The notes under the pieces were generated by a model. The model saw only the letters and a list, made by a program, of their open reading frames with translations. It had not been told where the DNA came from and did not search any database. A stretch of 64,000 nt of DNA from Eopsaltria australis (Eukaryota > Chordata > Aves > Passeriformes > Petroicidae), in contig JAVTVJ010000992.1 of the NCBI GenBank assembly GCA_034509425.1, positions 124,001 through 188,000 on the forward strand. Reading direction: 5' to 3'. Position 1 is the first letter of the stretch, and every line of letters begins with the position of its first letter. Shown piece after piece: positions 1 through 10,845 of the stretch. Both the position numbers and the translations under genes were made by a program.

Positions 1-340
1 TTTCCCAGTAAAAAAAAATTCCACGGGAACCACCAGTGTAATTCTCTGGGAAAAGGCAACTCACGGAACAGAAAACGTTTTTAATGTCAGATACAGCCAG
101 TGTGCTTTTTTTTTTGTGGTTAAATACATAGAACTGGTGGTGTTGAGTTCTGTCTGAGAAGGGAAAATTCTGAGAAATTCAGAAATTCCATTTCAAAAGG
201 CACAAAGCACAGCTGATATGAAGAGTTAAATCTCTTTTCATGATCTTAAATGAAATGTGTTGCTCAGGAGAAGCTGATTTGTGTTTGGAAGATGCTGCTG
301 ACTCTTCCATCCTGGGCTGTGTTTTCCCTACAGTTGTTTG
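1..340. other. Unique non-coding sequence, nothing recognised
   Basis: The window opens in AT-leaning unique sequence with no exon, repeat unit or RNA gene that I recognise. Short open frames here lack splice context and any family resemblance. It is inferred to be intronic to HLCS because HLCS exons follow far downstream on the + strand. Confidence 0.5.
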
Positions 341-412
341 AAGAGTCACAGGTTGGACCTGGATGACCATGGATGATTCCAGCCTTAATTATTCCATGAT
401 TCTGTCATTGCA
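341..412 (+). mobile_element. CR1 LINE 3'-terminal remnant
   Basis: The stretch has the layout of an avian CR1 3' terminus: GGTTGGACCTGGATGACC, then an ATTCC-rich stretch, then CCATGATTCTGTCATT. The short 8-bp-like ATTCTRTG repeat is the hallmark of the CR1 3' end. Only about 70 bp survive, so the copy is heavily 5'-truncated and non-functional. Confidence 0.55.
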
Positions 413-807
413 CGAGCTCCTGATTGTGGGTACCTGGCTGGGAGTCACCTGGTGGGACAGAGACTTTTCAGTGCCTTGGTTCTAGGCAGCCTCAGCAAGA
501 GTAAAACTTGCAGCTGAGCTGAGCTCAGTTCTCTTGTTCTCAGATGAGTTTGTCCAAGGAAATTTGAGCTTAATTTGAACACAAATTAAGCAAAGAGTGA
601 AGAATTCTGTGTTTTATAGGGACAGGAGAACAAGGGGGGAAAAGCCTGATTTTTTTTCCTTTTCTTCCATCATCCCCAAATATCTGTGATTTTTCAAGCA
701 CTTCAGTTTTAGCTGCTGTTGGTCTCTCCCATGTTTGTGAGATGGTGCAGAGGTTTAAAGATTGGAGAAGGAAAGGTGTGGACACTTCAGAGCAGATTCC
801 CAGTGTT

Positions 808-1092
808 TGAAGGGGCTGCAGGGAAGCTGGAGAGGGACAATTCATGAGGAACTGGAGTGAGGGGACACAGGGAATGGCCTCAAACTGCCAGAGGGCAGGG
901 ATGGATGGGATATTGGGCAGGAATTGTTTCCTGGGAGGGTGGGGAGGGGCTTGGATGGAATTCCCAGATTTGCTGTGGCTGCCCCTGGATCCCTGGCAGT
1001 GCCCAAGGCCAGGTTGCTCCAACCTGGGACAGTGGGAGGTGTCCCTGCCCATGAAATTGGCTGATCTTTAAATCCTTTCCATCCCAAACCAT
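808..1092 (+). mobile_element. CR1 LINE 3' fragment
   Basis: This is a 5'-truncated sense copy of the 3' part of CR1. It contains the recurrent landmarks GATATTGGGCAGGAATTG, CCCAGATTTGCTGTGGCTGC, CCCTGGATCCCTGGCAGTG and GGGACAGTGGGAGGTGTCCC, and ends in CATCCCAAACCA. The same order recurs in at least ten other places in the window, in both orientations. Decayed frames correspond to the C-terminal end of CR1 ORF2 and the 3' UTR. It is not expected to be mobile. Confidence 0.88.
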
Positions 1093-4050
1093 GCTGTGCT
1101 TCTAAACACCAGCAGAAATTTGCCTTCCTTGCATTAGTTCCAGATAACTCCTCCTTGTGAAGTTTGATTCGAGAAGCTGCCACTCTCACGACCATGTAAT
1201 TACCAGAGGAGCAGGGCTGTGGAGATGATTCCTTTCCCTTGGATTGGAGCCACGCTGTTTTCAAATGGTGAAAATAATAAAAGTCAGGAGCATTTTCACT
1301 CCACGTCTCAGTGAGCTGCACGGAGCCCTGGTGGCTGTGGGGGTGACAGCCCTGGACAACTTCATTTAAAAATTCAAGAGTTTATTTCACCAATTTGAAG
1401 CAGAGCAAATCTGTGTCATGGCTTTATGAGGAACCCTCTGTTTTTTAAAAATCTGTTGATCTAGCTCCTGTTAGCTGTGTGCTGATGCAAATGGTGCCTT
1501 GCTGAGAGGAGAGAAGGGGGAAAAATTTCCACATGTGTAACAATAAGAGAATTAAAAGATTCCTCATCAAAAATCCGACATGAAGAAATGCTTTATCTGC
1601 CTGGCCAAGGAGATATTTCTGTCTCAGCTTCAAGCATAGTTTTCCTCAACCTAACAGTAAATTAATTATAAATTAAATGCCCAATCACCCTTTGTCCTAA
1701 CTGGGGAGTGAACGTGTGTGGATCTGCAAAAATTCAGAGATTGAGAGGGCGAGAAAATCCCTCAGATTTCATTGGGTTGGGTCCTGGTTTAATTTGGTAA
1801 ATCCCACTTAGGAATGCAGTTTCAAACTGCAGGAGATAACAGAGTCCAAAAGATGGAAGGTTTGAACTGTGGGAAGTGGTTGTGTGCCTGCAGTGGTGTT
1901 TATACAACACTTGTGGAAACAAGAGGTTACACAAATATTTGAGTTTTCAGAGATCTGCTGCAGCCTCTCTTAGAACTTGAACGTTTTCTGCTCCAAATTG
2001 GTGTGTGATATCTTGTTTCAGGAGTGGTACCAAGTATGTAAATGGCAGAAATGTGGATTTGTCACATAAGTAGTCATGGCTTTGTCTCGTTCCTTCCTTG
2101 CTAAACCCAGCCTTGCCAGGAGACGAGGCCAGATGATTTTATTTTCGGGCTGTGGAAATGGTTCCAAAACAAACCCTCTCTGTAGTTACATTATCCTCCA
2201 ATGTAAGGAACATGTTTGGCTTCCTTCTCGCTGACATCTGCCAAATATTTCTTCACCAAGTGTTCAGTGTAATTTGCAGTGAGCTGGTGAATACTTAATG
2301 CTCTTTGTAGGACTTCATCTTTTATGTCCTCCTCTGCTGGAGCAAATCCTTTCATCATCAGTGTTACCTTTGTGCTGGTTTTTTTTTTTCTGGGGAGATC
2401 CTTGCATTTCCCACACCTGGTTTCTTTGGGATTTCTGGGATTTGATTTGGAAGTAAATGCTTTTTTTTTATTTTTTTTTAATTAACTGGTTCTGAGTAAT
2501 ATCCAAGGAATATAAGTGGTGTAAGGAAGGGACACGTTTTTCATTTAACTCCTAATAAAATGTAAGGGCTTTTCCTCCTTTGGCATCCTGATTTAAGCCT
2601 GCATAAGTGAGGTTGAATCAGGATTGAAGTGGGACATTTTAAAAGCTGGTGGAAGTGGTAATGATAGTTTTACTTCTCTCCTAAGTCCTCATGTGTAGGT
2701 GCTCCTAGTTCTGTTTCCTTGATGAAATATTACTCCTTTTCCTCTCCTCTCCCTCACTTCCTCAGGCAAGAAAAATATCCCAAATCAGTTCAGTGAAAGC
2801 AGGTCAATGAAATCAGTTTTGTGCCATAAATGGTTTGAATTCTGAGGGGAAGGCTGGAGATGGAATATTTTGAGTCACCAGTCTTCCCTCTTTCTGGTAC
2901 TGGATGGATCTGGAGTCTCTGGAATTGCCACAGTGGAGTTGTAGGTTTTTAAAAACAAAGAATGATGTTAATTCTAATCAATCTCAATTAATGGTATGCT
3001 GCTCAGATGAGTTTAACTTGAAGACAAAACCCACATGAATCAAAACGTTTTGTTATATCCACGGTAATCTCCAGACACCTCAACCCTACAAAATGAAGCT
3101 CCCAAATTCCTTTACAAGAAATAAAGAAATCCAAAGTCCAGTCAGGCTCTTCTCATTGCTGACTGAAGGAAAAACAGCTTGGAAAAATGGCATAAAGACA
3201 CTGAAAATACAGTTTTTGGTGAGAGAGAAGGTGGAGAGGGCGATAAATTTTTAAAGCAGACAAGATTGGGCCAAGCTGGGTAAAGACAAATCTTCATTGA
3301 TGAAATGTTTTGTGGAAGCTCTGGTGTTTGCTGTCAGATTTAGCTGTTGTTTGGGTAAGCAGGACTCATATTCCTTTTTCAGATCTATATGAACACAACT
3401 CCGAGGTTGCAGATGTAAAGAACTTCTTACAAGTTTCACACTTTCATCTCTGTTATACTGAGTTTATTTTTAATAATTTCAACTGGGTGCTGCTCCTGAT
3501 AGTAGAAGGTTCTGTTTAGTGTTTCTTTCATAAGCTGGATTTTCTTTAAAATGTGCAGAGAAATGGTTTAAAGTAGAACCTTTTTCACATTTGGTGCAAG
3601 CCACAATATCCTGAAGCTTTTAATTGCTGTAGAATCATTGATTTTTCTATAGTGAATTCTAACAGGTAGTGATAGATTCTTAAATTAGTGTTTCTTAAAT
3701 TGCTCATAAATTTTTTTTCCAAAATCAGTAATTTTGATTTTTAATAGTTCACCATTTGCCATCACATTTATGACCCTTATTCATATTAAAGCTGTGATTT
3801 TTAACCCTTTGATTTTCTCTGTATCACAGCGTTTTTCCTTCTGCTTTTCATAAATAGATTCCATACGTTGATCTTTCAGGTTTGTGTATTACAAAGAGTT
3901 TTTTCCATGTACAACTGATACAGTTACAGGTGGAAGATGGGTTCTTGGCAATGTGAAGGAAGTGGTTGAGGAATCTTTTGAGCTGCAGGTTGCTCAAGGC
4001 TGGGCCCTTTGCACAGAGGGTCTGACTAATACAGATCTGGTTTCATGCAG
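1093..4050. other. Non-coding stretch, unique sequence
   Basis: About 3 kb with no exon or repeat family that I recognise. It has homopolymer T runs near 2380 and 2460. A calmer, more mixed-composition block lies at 2085-2335 and is listed separately as a candidate regulatory element. Short open frames are not supported by splice sites or similarity. Confidence 0.5.
2085..2335. promoter_or_regulatory. Candidate conserved non-coding block
   Basis: This block lacks simple repeats and CR1 sequence, carries CpGs (for example near 2125, 2143 and 2229) and is unlike the low-complexity DNA around it. It reads like a non-coding element under constraint, but that is an impression of composition only. 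Nothing in the sequence proves conservation or function. Confidence 0.2.
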
Positions 4051-4240
4051 AGCCATAAAATCATGGAATGGTTTGGGCTGGAAGGGACCTCAGAGAACTC
4101 ATCAGAATCATTGAGTGAATCCCAGACTGGTTTGGGTTGGAATTTAAAGATCATCCCATTCCAACCCCAACACCTTCCACTGTCCCAGGCTGCTCCAAGT
4201 CCCATCCAGCCTGGCCTTGGGCACTGTCAGGAACATCCAC
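4051..4240 (-). mobile_element. CR1 LINE 3' fragment, possibly two nested pieces
   Basis: Reverse-oriented CR1 3' end: AAATCATGGAATGGTTTGGG opens it, followed by GGAAGGGACCT. A second start, GACTGGTTTGGGTTGGAAT, appears about 65 bp later, and the sequence then runs through CACTGTCCCAGGCTGCTCC and GGCCTTGGGCACTG. The doubled 3' terminus suggests either an internal duplication or a copy inserted into an older CR1 tail. Confidence 0.8.
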
Positions 4241-4517
4241 CCTGCTTGGTTCAAGCTGAAACTCAAGACAGCAGCTTCACTGCAGGGCTTCTAGAAGAAC
4301 CAGTCTTGAAAAAACTCCAGCTCAAGTTGGTATTGCTGATTTTTGGAGTGCTGATTAAAATCTGCAGTAGAAGCTCTGCAGGTCCTGAGCGCCATCACTG
4401 GGTGCAGGATCAGGGGATTTTCTCTGGAGCAGTTCATCAGAAAATTGTTCAAAATTTTCTCTTTTGTTTGTTCAAAACCAAACTGGATGATTCCCAGTTT
4501 GAGGAAGGCTGGTGAGG

Positions 4518-4740
4518 AGTGCTTTAAACTGAAAGAAAACAGGTTTTAGAAGGGATGTTAGGAAGGAATTGTTCCCTGGGAGGGTGGGGAGAGGCTGGGC
4601 TGGAATTCCCAGATTTGCTGTGGCTGCCCCTGGATCCCTGGCAGTGCCCAAGGCCAGGTTGGACATTGGGACAGTAGAAGCTGTCTCTGTTCATGGATGA
4701 TCTTTAAGGTCCCTTCCAACCCAAACAATTCCATAAATTC
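4518..4740 (+). mobile_element. CR1 LINE 3' fragment
   Basis: Sense CR1 3' end with GGAATTGTTCCCTGGGAGGG, CCCAGATTTGCTGTGGCTGC and AGGTCCCTTCCAACCC near its end. It lies less than 300 bp from the reverse CR1 fragment at 4051-4240, forming an inverted pair. It is truncated and frame-broken. Confidence 0.87.
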
Positions 4741-5019
4741 CAGCGTTTCAGACCCCCTGAACATCTGTGTTTTGTTCTGACACTTGAAAGAATAATTCTC
4801 ATCCCGTAACCATGCGTTGTAATCAAAACTCGTTTTTCTTTGCTTCAACAACTGAAGATTTCCCATCAGGATCCATAATTGGTGTTTAAAAGTAAAATCA
4901 ATCATTTCTCTGTAATTGCCCAATTTCTACCCTTTCCTTTACCTCACGGAGCCGTGGCAGTGTGCTGTAGGTAGAGAGGAAAAAGAGGAAGGAAAATGGG
5001 TTATTTGGTGAAGCACAGG

Positions 5020-5370
5020 GGCATGCGATCGTTGTTTGTTGTCGTACGAAATCACAATCAAAACTGACACAAGTCGCTATTAAACTCCATTTCCTGTGTT
5101 AAAAAAAGTCAGCATTAGCTAGAAAAGAAACCTGCAGCAGTAGATTTGCACATAGACCTTAATGAGCCCAATTGACCTTCTGTGCTGTATTTACAATTGC
5201 CTTCAAATTGTAAGCAGATGTTGGAGAAAACTTTTGTTAATAGGTCCCCAACATCTGTTTCACCAGGGCTGTTGCCCACCAAAGCAGCTGTAATTAGTGG
5301 AGCACCTCGTGCAGGCATCTTTGCCTTGCTGGTGCAGATGATTGTGTTTCCCCCTCAGGTATTAAAGTGA
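5020..5370. promoter_or_regulatory. Candidate conserved non-coding block
   Basis: Unique sequence of about 350 bp bearing CpG-containing words that are rare in the surrounding intron (GCATGCGATCG, GTCGTACGAAA) and homeodomain-type TAATTAG (5292-5298). A near-palindromic pair, ACAATTGCCTTCAAATTGT, lies near 5191. No open frame has coding character. It resembles an enhancer-like element; conservation has not been tested. Confidence 0.28.
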
Positions 5371-6307
5371 AATCTTATTGGCACTTTTGTTTTTATAAAA
5401 TTCTACATCTCTTTTGTGAGGGGGGGGGGGAAGATTTTCCACCGAAGGTAAGAGGTTTTTTCCCCCTTGTGAAGTCTTTAAATAAAAAAATGCTTTGCAG
5501 AGTTGATGCATCACCAAATAATGTGAATTACTGAAGCTTTTGATGGGGTTTGTGCCACTCAGGTTCATGATAAAATGCGTGTTCCGAGTGGAAAAAAAGG
5601 CAAAATGAAAGGGAGAAAATCTCAATCCCTGGAATAAAAAAAAAAAAATCCAGTGTCATTTGCCCATGAAAGCTCTTTTATGGGACATAGTTTCCATTGG
5701 TTGGGAACACAAAAAGCTGTCTGCTCGCTGAGTTTGCACAGCCCTGCTTGCAGTGGGATTGTTCTGACAGTGGCCAGGGAGGGCTGCCAGCCTTCCCAGC
5801 TTTCCTTGTTAAATAAACTCAGTTTGGGAGTTGTTCTTTGCCTCCTGCTTTGGAAAATGGAATATGGAAAGTGCAGCTGGGCAGAGCTGTCAGTGGAGTT
5901 TACCCAATTTCCAAGCGGATTTCTTTGGAGATAGATGAGAGGCAGAGGAACTGCCCTTTTTCCAAAGGGAGGAATCCTGTTGGGAATGTCCTGCTCCATC
6001 CCAGAGCAGCCTTCACAAAGCCCAGGAGCTTTCCACAACCATCCCTCATCTCCTTTCAAAGCTGGGAAGTGACCACTGTGTAAATTTATGTAAATAAATG
6101 GATTTTAGCCCCATCTTTGGCCAGTAGGTCCTGTGCTTCCAGAGGGTGAGGGAGGGAGGAATTGTAGGAAAAGGGTTCTGATGGTGCTACAGTTGAACAG
6201 TGAAAAAAAAAACTTGTGTTATTACAGGCATTTGCTCCCTGAAATGTTAAATTATTGCTTGGATTGACACTATCAAACTCTGCAGGGCACGAGTGTGACT
6301 CGCATTT

Positions 6308-6476
6308 CATGGAATCAGGGAATGGTTGGGATGGAAGGGATCTTACAAATCATCTCATTCCATGGCAGGGCCACCTTCCACTGTCCCAGGCTGCTCCAAG
6401 CCCCATCCAAGCCATCCTTGGACACTTCCAGGGATCCAGGGGCAGCCACAGCAAATCTGGGAATTCCTCCCAGATG
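6308..6476 (-). mobile_element. CR1 LINE 3' fragment
   Basis: Reverse CR1 3' end: ATGGAATCAGGGAATGGTTG at its left edge, then CACTGTCCCAGGCTGCTCC, GATCCAGGGGCAGCCACAGC and AAATCTGGGAATTCC. It stops abruptly at about 6476, as expected for 5' truncation. The open frames over it are decayed ORF2 or antisense frames. Confidence 0.88.
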
Positions 6477-7361
6477 TAGAAAAGAGGCTGGGATTGCCTT
6501 TTCCATCCAAGGAATATCCAGGGATGACACGAATGAGAATCCTTCACTTTTCCACTTGGGTTTCTGGGTTGAAAAAAAAAGGAATTAAAGGAACTTTTTG
6601 CATCTTCCCTTCCCTCAAATCTTTGTCCTTGTACCAAATTAAGGCGAGAATGCAGAAATTTCTTACTTATTCTCAAGAATGTTCTGCTGTGGTGTTTTGA
6701 CAGAAGTTCACTATCCACAAAGAAGAGAAAGAATAAATTCTAAGTTCAGTTGCTGTAATGGCTGTGTAGATGAACCATTACTTCTTTAAAAAACTTGAAT
6801 AATCTCTCAAGTCCTCTTTTCCTTCCCAGCCCAAAATGCAAACCAGCTTCTTTCCTGTTCTTCATGTGCCCCTGAAATCACGTGGGCAGCAATGGAACAG
6901 GTTTTCTCTGAAGATGCCAAAAGGAAATAGATTTGATTTATTGCAGAAGAGACATTTTTTTCATTACTTCTATAGACAAATGTAAAAATTGAGAATATCA
7001 TTATGAAAAGCAGCTGATGCAGAGGCTCATTTTTTACTGCTTTGAGTAATTTCCAGTGTCTCTCCTTCCTAATTAAAATATCTTTTCAAAGGAAGCAGCC
7101 AGGTCAGTACTCTCTGGGTAAATATGTGCAATTCAGCTTTTAAAGCAATTTTTTCTCATTGTTTCAGTGGGAAAAGCCACAATTTTTTTACTTGCTGGGT
7201 TTTGCAGCCTCCTGGTTTGTACTGGGTGAATCTAAATTTAACCCAAATTGTCAAGTAAATCATGCTTAGAGCTAAAATAAAGCTGGAAGTATTCCTGTTG
7301 TGAAAACTCCAAAGATTTTTTTGAAGTCTGAATTCAGAGTGGTTTTGTAAAGTTCTGCTTC
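6477..7361. other. Non-coding stretch, unique sequence
   Basis: AT-rich sequence between a CR1 fragment and a tandem array. No exon, RNA gene or repeat is recognised. Confidence 0.5.
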
Positions 7362-9158
7362 ACTTTTAGGTGTAGCCTTTTCTAGGGGACAAATCTCAGT
7401 AAATTCAGACTCACTCACTTTTTGGTGTAGCCTTTTCTGGGGGAGAAATCCTCAATAAATTCAGACTCACAGAAAATAGGGGGAAATTGTAGCTGATATT
7501 TTGCATTTGAGTGCATTTGACACCTGTGAGTTTACCATGAAACTCATTTAAAATATGTCAGTTTTCTGTGAAGATCATCAGGATTTAAACCAGGGGACAA
7601 CTTTTAGGTGGAGCTTTTTCTGAGGGATAAATCCTAAGTAAATTCAGACTCACTCACTTTTAGGTGTAGCTTTTTCTAAGGGATGAATCTCAGTAAATTC
7701 AGACTCACAGGAATTATTGGGAAATTACAGTTGATATTTTGCATTTGAGTGCATTTGGCACCTGTGAGTTTACAATGAAAGTCTCTTTAAATGTCACTTT
7801 TCTGTGAAGATCATCAGGATTTAAACCAGGGGATAACTTCTAGGTGTAGCCTTTTCTTGGGGACAAATCTCAGTAAATTCAGACTCAGAGGAATTATTGG
7901 GAAATTGCAGCTGATATTTTGCATTTGAGTGCATTTGGCACCTGTGAGTTTACCATGAAACTCATTTAAAATATGTCACTTTTCTGTGAAATCATCAGGA
8001 TTTAAACCAGGGGACAACTTTTAGGTGGAGCTTTTTCTGAGGGATAAATCCTAAGTAAATTCAGACTCACTCACTTTTAGGTGTAGCTTTTTCTAAGGGA
8101 TGAATCTCAGTAAATTCAGACTCACAGGAATTATTGGGAAATTACAGTTGATATTTTGCATTTGAGTGCATTTGGCACCTGTGAGTTTACAATGAAAGTC
8201 TCTTTAAATGTCACTTTTCTGTGAAGATCATCAGGATTTAAACCAGGGGATAACTTCTAGGTGTAGCCTTTTCTTGGGGACAAATCTCAGTAAATTCAGA
8301 CTCAGAGGAATTATTGGGAAATTGCAGCTGATATTTTGCATTTGAGTGCATTTGGCACCTGTGAGTTTACCATGGAACTTATTTAAAATATGTCAGTTTT
8401 CTGTGAAATCATCAGGATTTAAACCAGGGGACAACTTTTAGGTGGAGCTTTTTCTGAGGGATAAGTCCTAAGTAAATTCAGACTCACTCACTTATTGGTG
8501 TAGCTTTTTCTAAGGGATGAATCTCAGTAAATTCAGACTCACAGGAATTATTGGGAAATTGCAGCTGATATTTTGCATTTGAGTGCATTTGACACCTGTG
8601 AGTTTACAATGAAACTCATTTAAAATAGGTCACTTTTCTGTGAAATCATCAGGATTTAAACCAGGGGACAGCTTTTAGGTGGAGCTTTTTCTAGGGGACA
8701 AATCTCAGTAAATTCAGACTCACTCACTTTTAGGTGTAGCCTTTTCTGGGGGAAAAATCTTCAGATTTTTTCAGATAAATTCAGACTCACAGAAAACAGT
8801 GGGAAATTGCAGCTGATATTTTGCATTTGAGTGCATTTGGCACCTGTGAGTTTACAATGAAACTCATTTTAAAAATGTCAGTTTTCTGTGATGATCATCA
8901 GAATTTAAACCAGGGGACAACTTTTAGGTGGAGCTTTTTCTAGGGGACAAATCTCAGTAAATTCAGACTCACTCACTTTTTGGTGTAGCCTTTTCTGGGG
9001 GAAAAATCCTCAATAAATTCAGACTCACAGAAAATAGTGGGAAATTGCAGCTGATATTTTGCATTTGAGTGCATTTGACACCTGTGAGTTTACAATGAAA
9101 CTCATTTAAAATAGGTCACTTTTCTGTGAAGATCATCAGGATTTAAACCAGGGGACAA
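7362..9158. repeat. Tandem array, about 8 monomers alternating ~237 and ~181 bp
   Basis: Each monomer opens with a variant of CTTTTAGGTGTAGC and closes with ATCATCAGGATTTAAACCAG. Monomer starts fall at about 7362, 7600, 7836, 8017, 8253, 8434, 8671 and 8920, giving steps of 238, 236, 181, 236, 181, 237 and 249. The long form carries an internal duplication of the roughly 55-bp segment ending in AAATTCAGACTCACTC; the short form lacks it. The blocks 7600-8016 and 8017-8433 are both 417 bp long and nearly identical, so a long-short pair was itself duplicated. There is no coding potential. Confidence 0.95.
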
Positions 9159-9769
9159 CACACAGAAATATTTTTTCCTGTGGAATTCCATGAAGATTAA
9201 TCAAAGGTTTCCTTGCTGGGTTTGCACAGAGCCATCAATAAATGGAAACTTGGGCTGTGCCACAAAGGGAAACGTTCATGGAGTAAATTCCTCTCCCATT
9301 TGAGTTTTTTTTCTTTGCCTTTTTAAGAAAATATATTTGTGAATATTAAAATTAAATTCATTTGATGAACACCATCAATAAGTGATCACAGTCCATGGAT
9401 GAGCCAAATTCTAATGCAGATATTTCACTTTTTTTCTTAAAAATGAAACACAGTAAATGTCCTTTAGACCAAATATTCATCCATTCACCTTCTCCTCCAT
9501 TAATCCCAAAGGAGAATCAGATTTTTTAATATTTAAGCTTAATTTTTAATTTTACAATAATTAAATTTAATTAATTGTTATAATTATTTTTAATAATTTT
9601 ATATTTACGCTTATTTTTTAAATTTACGCTTAACTTAAGGTATTTTGAGATAAGTAATTTAAAATTATTGATGCTTTCAGGCACCCCTTTGTACAGATGA
9701 GAAATAGTGAGAACATCACTGTGAGATCATGGAGGTCACTAAATATCCAGGGTCATCAGATTTTACATA
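9159..9769. other. Non-coding AT-rich stretch
   Basis: Unique, increasingly AT-rich sequence between the tandem array and a TA-rich tract. Nothing recognised. Confidence 0.5.
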
Positions 9770-10165
9770 TTCATATAAATATATAGAATATATTATATAT
9801 TTTATATCTGTATGTATCTATATAGAATATATTCCATAACTTTTAAATTTGCATAAATATATAATGCATTCTTTATCTTTTATATTTTTGTATATTATTT
9901 TATTTAAAATACATATATTTGTATATTTTAATTTATATTTCTAAATTATATCTATTATATATATTGAAATATAATTTTTCTATAATATTTATAAATTTGT
10001 TTATATATAATATATTCTATATATGTTTATATTTATATAAATATATATGCTATGTATTTATTTTTTATATATTATATATTATTTTACACAAAATACATAT
10101 ATGTGTATATTTTAATTTCTATATTTTAAAATTATATATATATGTATTATATATATATTTAAATA
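9770..10165. repeat. TA-rich low-complexity tract
   Basis: About 400 bp made almost entirely of A and T, dominated by TATATA and ATATTTATA words. A 94-codon frame rich in Tyr, Ile and Leu runs through it, but this follows simply from the composition. Confidence 0.9.
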
Positions 10166-10621
10166 CACTTTTTTTCTTTACCTCTGACTTCTCTGTGCAC
10201 TGAAGACGAATTTAACCTATTTGTTACTTTAAGGAAAAAAAATATTGGATGCAAGTTGGAGTGTTCTAAAATTGTTTAGGGTGTAAGAACTATTTTAATG
10301 TTCAAAAAAAAGGTTATTGCCAGAAAAATAAGAATAAGAAAAACCCATTACATTTTAAATAATATGGGATTAAGGACATATTATTTTATTATTTAGATGA
10401 GATTGTTTACAGATTTCCTTTATAATAACAGTGTTACTGATTATTTATATTCCCAATACCAAGTCTTAATGCTCAGCACAAAAAATTCCCCCCAAAATCT
10501 GAAATTATGCACATAAAATTCATGATTTTGCTGGGGAATTTTGGCAATAAGGAACAGCCAGATGAGGTTAGGCCAGACTTAAAATTATTCCTGTTTTTAT
10601 TTGTCCGATACAAAATAAAGT

Positions 10622-10845
10622 TGATAATGAAAAATTTTGATAATGAAAAATTTTAATAATGAAAAATATTGATAATGAAAAATGTTGATAATGAAAAATG
10701 TTGATAATGAAAATGTTGATAGTGAAAAATTTTGATAATGAAAAATGTTGATAATGAAAAATTTTGATAATTTTGATAATGAAAATTTTGATAATGAAAA
10801 ATGTTATTAATGAAAAATGTTAATAATGAACAATGTTGATAATGA
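10622..10845. repeat. 16-bp minisatellite, about 14 copies
   Basis: The unit is close to GATAATGAAAAATTTT, with TT/GT/AT variation at its end and occasional one-base losses. Copies run head to tail and stop at GATAATGACCCTG. It is a simple AT-rich minisatellite. Confidence 0.93.

Noticed and set aside
9919..10203. A 94-codon Tyr/Ile/Leu-rich frame resembling a membrane protein
   Set aside because: It is the translation of a TA-rich low-complexity tract.
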